Shown piece after piece: positions 62,412 through 64,000 of a DNA stretch of 64,000 bases; the first letter of the stretch is position 1, and the number at the start of each line of letters is the position of its first letter. The stretch is from Kutzneria buriramensis (lineage in GTDB: Bacteria; Actinomycetota; Actinomycetes; Mycobacteriales; Pseudonocardiaceae). The notes below the pieces were generated by a model. It worked only from the letters and a program-made list of their open reading frames with translations. It was not told where the DNA came from and made no database searches. A program made the translations under genes and the position numbers. The stretch spans positions 2,852,001-2,916,000 of the forward strand of contig NZ_CP144375.1 of NCBI RefSeq assembly GCF_043575855.1, given 5' to 3'.

Positions 62412-63770
62412 TCACGTCACGGGGTAGCTTTCGACGTCCCGCTCCTGCGGCGCGGTCGGCACCGGCGTCTGTCTGGCCAGCCGGCGCATCACGTAGACCA
62501 CGGCGACGGTCAGGCCCGCGTAGACGACAAGCACCAGCCACAGCCCGGCCATCAGCCCCGGTGCCGGGTTCACGGCGTCGTGCACGCTCATCACGCCCTG
62601 CACCACCCACGGCTGCCGCCCCTCCTCGGTGACGGTCCAACCGCATTCCAGCGCGACCACCGCCGCCGGACCGGCTATCGCCCCCAAAACGAGGAACGCA
62701 CGATTCGGAACCCCTCGCCACCACCGTGCTGCGGCAAACCACACTCCCAGCGCCAGCAGGAAGAATCCGACGCCGACCATCAGATCGAAGGACAGGTGCA
62801 CGCCCGTCACCGGCGGCCACAGGTCCCGGGGCACGCGATCAAGCCCGGTGATCACCGTGTCCGGGTTGGAGCCGACCAGCAGCGACAGGCCGTCCGGGAT
62901 CTTCACGCCGTAGTCGAGCTGCCCGTCGGCGGCGACTCCCCCGACGGTCAACGGGATGTGCGAGCCGGTGTGGTAGACGCCCTCGATCGCGGCCAGCTTG
63001 GCCGGCTGGTACTGGGCGACGAACCGTGCCGCGTAGTCGCCGGCGACGATCTGGAATGGGGTCACCACCGCGCCGACCGCGAACGGCAGGACAAAACCGA
63101 TGCGGTGGTATCGGTCCCGGCGGCCGCGTAGCAGGGCCACCGCATAGACCGCGGCGGTGAGGAAGCAGGCGACCATGATCGCGGCCAGGATCATGTGGAT
63201 CGTCTCCGGCGGGGTCGCCGGGTTGAACATCGCCGCCCACGGCTGCACGCCGACGACATGGCCCTCGCGCAGCGTGAAGCCCTGCGGCTGGTTCATCCAC
63301 GCGTTCGCGCTGACCACGAAGAAGGCCGAACAGATGCCGGCGATGATGATCGGCACACCGGTCAGCACGTGCCGGCGGGGCGGCAGCCGGTCCCAGCCGT
63401 ACAGATAGATACCCAGGAAGATGGCCTCGACGAAGAACGCGATGCCCTCCATGGCGAACGGCAGCCCGATGACCTGACCGAATCGGCCCATCAGCCCCGG
63501 CCACAACAGCCCCATCTCGAAACTGAGGATCGTGCCGGATACGGCGCCGACAGCGAACAACACGCCCATGGCCCGCGCCCAGCGCCGGGCCAGCAGCCGG
63601 TAGCTCCGGTCACCGGTGCGGATCCCGCGCCACTCGACCAGCACGGTCAGCAGCGGCAGGCCGACGCCCAGGCAGGCGAGCACGATGTGCCAGGCCAGGG
63701 AGAAGCCCATCTGGGCGCGGGCGGCCGCGAGGTCGTCCGGTCGCACGACGGCGAGCGCGTTCGACACCAT
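62412..63770 (-). CDS. cydA: Cytochrome bd oxidase subunit I
   Basis: The 452-residue protein has the CydA pattern: ARAQMGFSLAWHIVLACLGVGLPLL with a heme-ligand His, GTILSFEMGLLWPGLMGRFGQVIGLPFAMEGIAFFVEAIFLGIYLYGW, MNQPQGF, and the GRQPW block EEGRQPWVVQGVM. The loop between helices VI and VII is short, as in the cyanide-insensitive and actinobacterial forms. It reduces O2 to water with quinol electrons. The cydDC assembly transporter genes are not in this window. The operon may respond to low oxygen or to oxidants, as in other actinomycetes. Confidence 0.93.
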   Translation of the reverse strand: MVSNALAVVRPDDLAAARAQMGFSLAWHIVLACLGVGLPLLTVLVEWRGIRTGDRSYRLLARRWARAMGVLFAVGAVSGTILSFEMGLLWPGLMGRFGQVIGLPFAMEGIAFFVEAIFLGIYLYGWDRLPPRRHVLTGVPIIIAGICSAFFVVSANAWMNQPQGFTLREGHVVGVQPWAAMFNPATPPETIHMILAAIMVACFLTAAVYAVALLRGRRDRYHRIGFVLPFAVGAVVTPFQIVAGDYAARFVAQYQPAKLAAIEGVYHTGSHIPLTVGGVAADGQLDYGVKIPDGLSLLVGSNPDTVITGLDRVPRDLWPPVTGVHLSFDLMVGVGFFLLALGVWFAAARWWRGVPNRAFLVLGAIAGPAAVVALECGWTVTEEGRQPWVVQGVMSVHDAVNPAPGLMAGLWLVLVVYAGLTVAVVYVMRRLARQTPVPTAPQERDVESYPVT

Positions 63771-63813
63771 GGGCGCAGGCTGCCCGCACGATGCCGGGGC
63801 AAACGCGTGGTGC

Positions 63814-64000
63814 TCAATCGGCGGCGAACTGCTCCCGGCGCTTGCGTTGGCGATAGCCGTACGTCGCCCTGAGCACCGCCTCCTCGCTCTCCAGGCGAGC
63901 GCCGAGCGCGCCGGCGATGGTGGCCACCGACGCGGCCAGCCAGGCCAACCGCAGGTGGTCGAGCAGGCTGAGCGGATGGCCGATCTGGCGCTGCAGGACT
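63814..64000 (-). CDS. Unidentified protein, C-terminal 61 residues (cut by window edge)
   Basis: A minus-strand frame enters from the right edge and stops with TGA at 63814-63816, about 43 bases before cydA. It reads VLQRQIGHPLSLLDHLRLAW, then a hydrophobic helix LAASVATIAGALGARL, then a basic tail ending RKRREQFAAD. It has the codon use of a real gene. The helix could be membrane-associated or amphipathic. No family is recognised from this end alone. It may be the first gene of the cyd operon. Confidence 0.6.
   Translation of the reverse strand, partial: VLQRQIGHPLSLLDHLRLAWLAASVATIAGALGARLESEEAVLRATYGYRQRKRREQFAAD

Overview
The window is very GC-rich and uses GTG starts freely. It carries genes typical of mycolata and Pseudonocardiales-type actinomycetes: an EspG-like chaperone, a DUF3558 lipoprotein, a PPE-like protein ending in a PPVIG motif, a PucR regulator and a LuxR-LAL regulator. 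The best reading is a Pseudonocardiaceae-like actinobacterium. Genus and species cannot be settled from the sequence alone.

Layout. (1) 1-5.3 kb, plus strand: a type VII secretion (ESX)-linked toxin cassette. It holds two unrecognised genes, EspG, a small helical protein, a DUF3558 lipoprotein, a PPE/WXG-like protein, a polymorphic toxin with a C-terminal TNT (NAD+ glycohydrolase) domain, and a small presumed immunity gene. (2) 5.4-29.8 kb: a large anti-phage island related to DISARM. Seven tightly coupled minus-strand genes read sigma-70 factor, drmA, drmB, drmD, an adenine-N6 methylase (drmMI type), a 2112-residue SF2 helicase with DUF1998-like and putative nuclease regions, and a UvrD-like helicase with a RelE-like N-terminus. 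A vsr endonuclease gene points the other way between drmB and drmD. A C5-cytosine methyltransferase gene diverges from the sigma factor. (3) 29.8-32.9 kb: remnants of an integrative element, namely a DUF2637 membrane protein, a zinc-ribbon protein and a large serine recombinase without its catalytic domain.

(4) 33.0-42.7 kb: a metabolic cassette. A DyP peroxidase/catalase-like operon and a catabolic operon (extradiol dioxygenase, FAH-family hydrolase, flavin hydroxylase, AhpD/CMD-like protein) flank two TetR genes. All share one operator motif, TGATGAATTCATCA, so they probably form one regulon. An LLM-monooxygenase fragment follows. (5) 42.8-47.0 kb: a secreted ribosome-inactivating protein gene diverging from a LuxR-LAL regulator. 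(6) 47.2-47.7 kb: a degraded second copy of about 477 bp of the serine recombinase, in direct orientation with the copy at 31.7-32.2 kb. Sections 4 and 5 are therefore bracketed by direct repeats.

(7) 47.9-57.9 kb: one compact minus-strand stress operon of eleven genes, reading hsp20, a 17M-like stress protein, dnaK, grpE, a cbpA-type dnaJ, cbpM/hspR-like, clpB, thioredoxin, a UBP zinc finger, a cNMP-domain flavoprotein oxidoreductase and DUF1931. A PucR-family regulator diverges from it. (8) 59.9-64 kb: cydA, cydB and a type II NADH dehydrogenase, the parts of a short non-proton-pumping respiratory chain that copes with low oxygen or oxidants, followed by the tail of one more gene at the window edge. 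No rRNA, tRNA, CRISPR array or intact insertion sequence was found.
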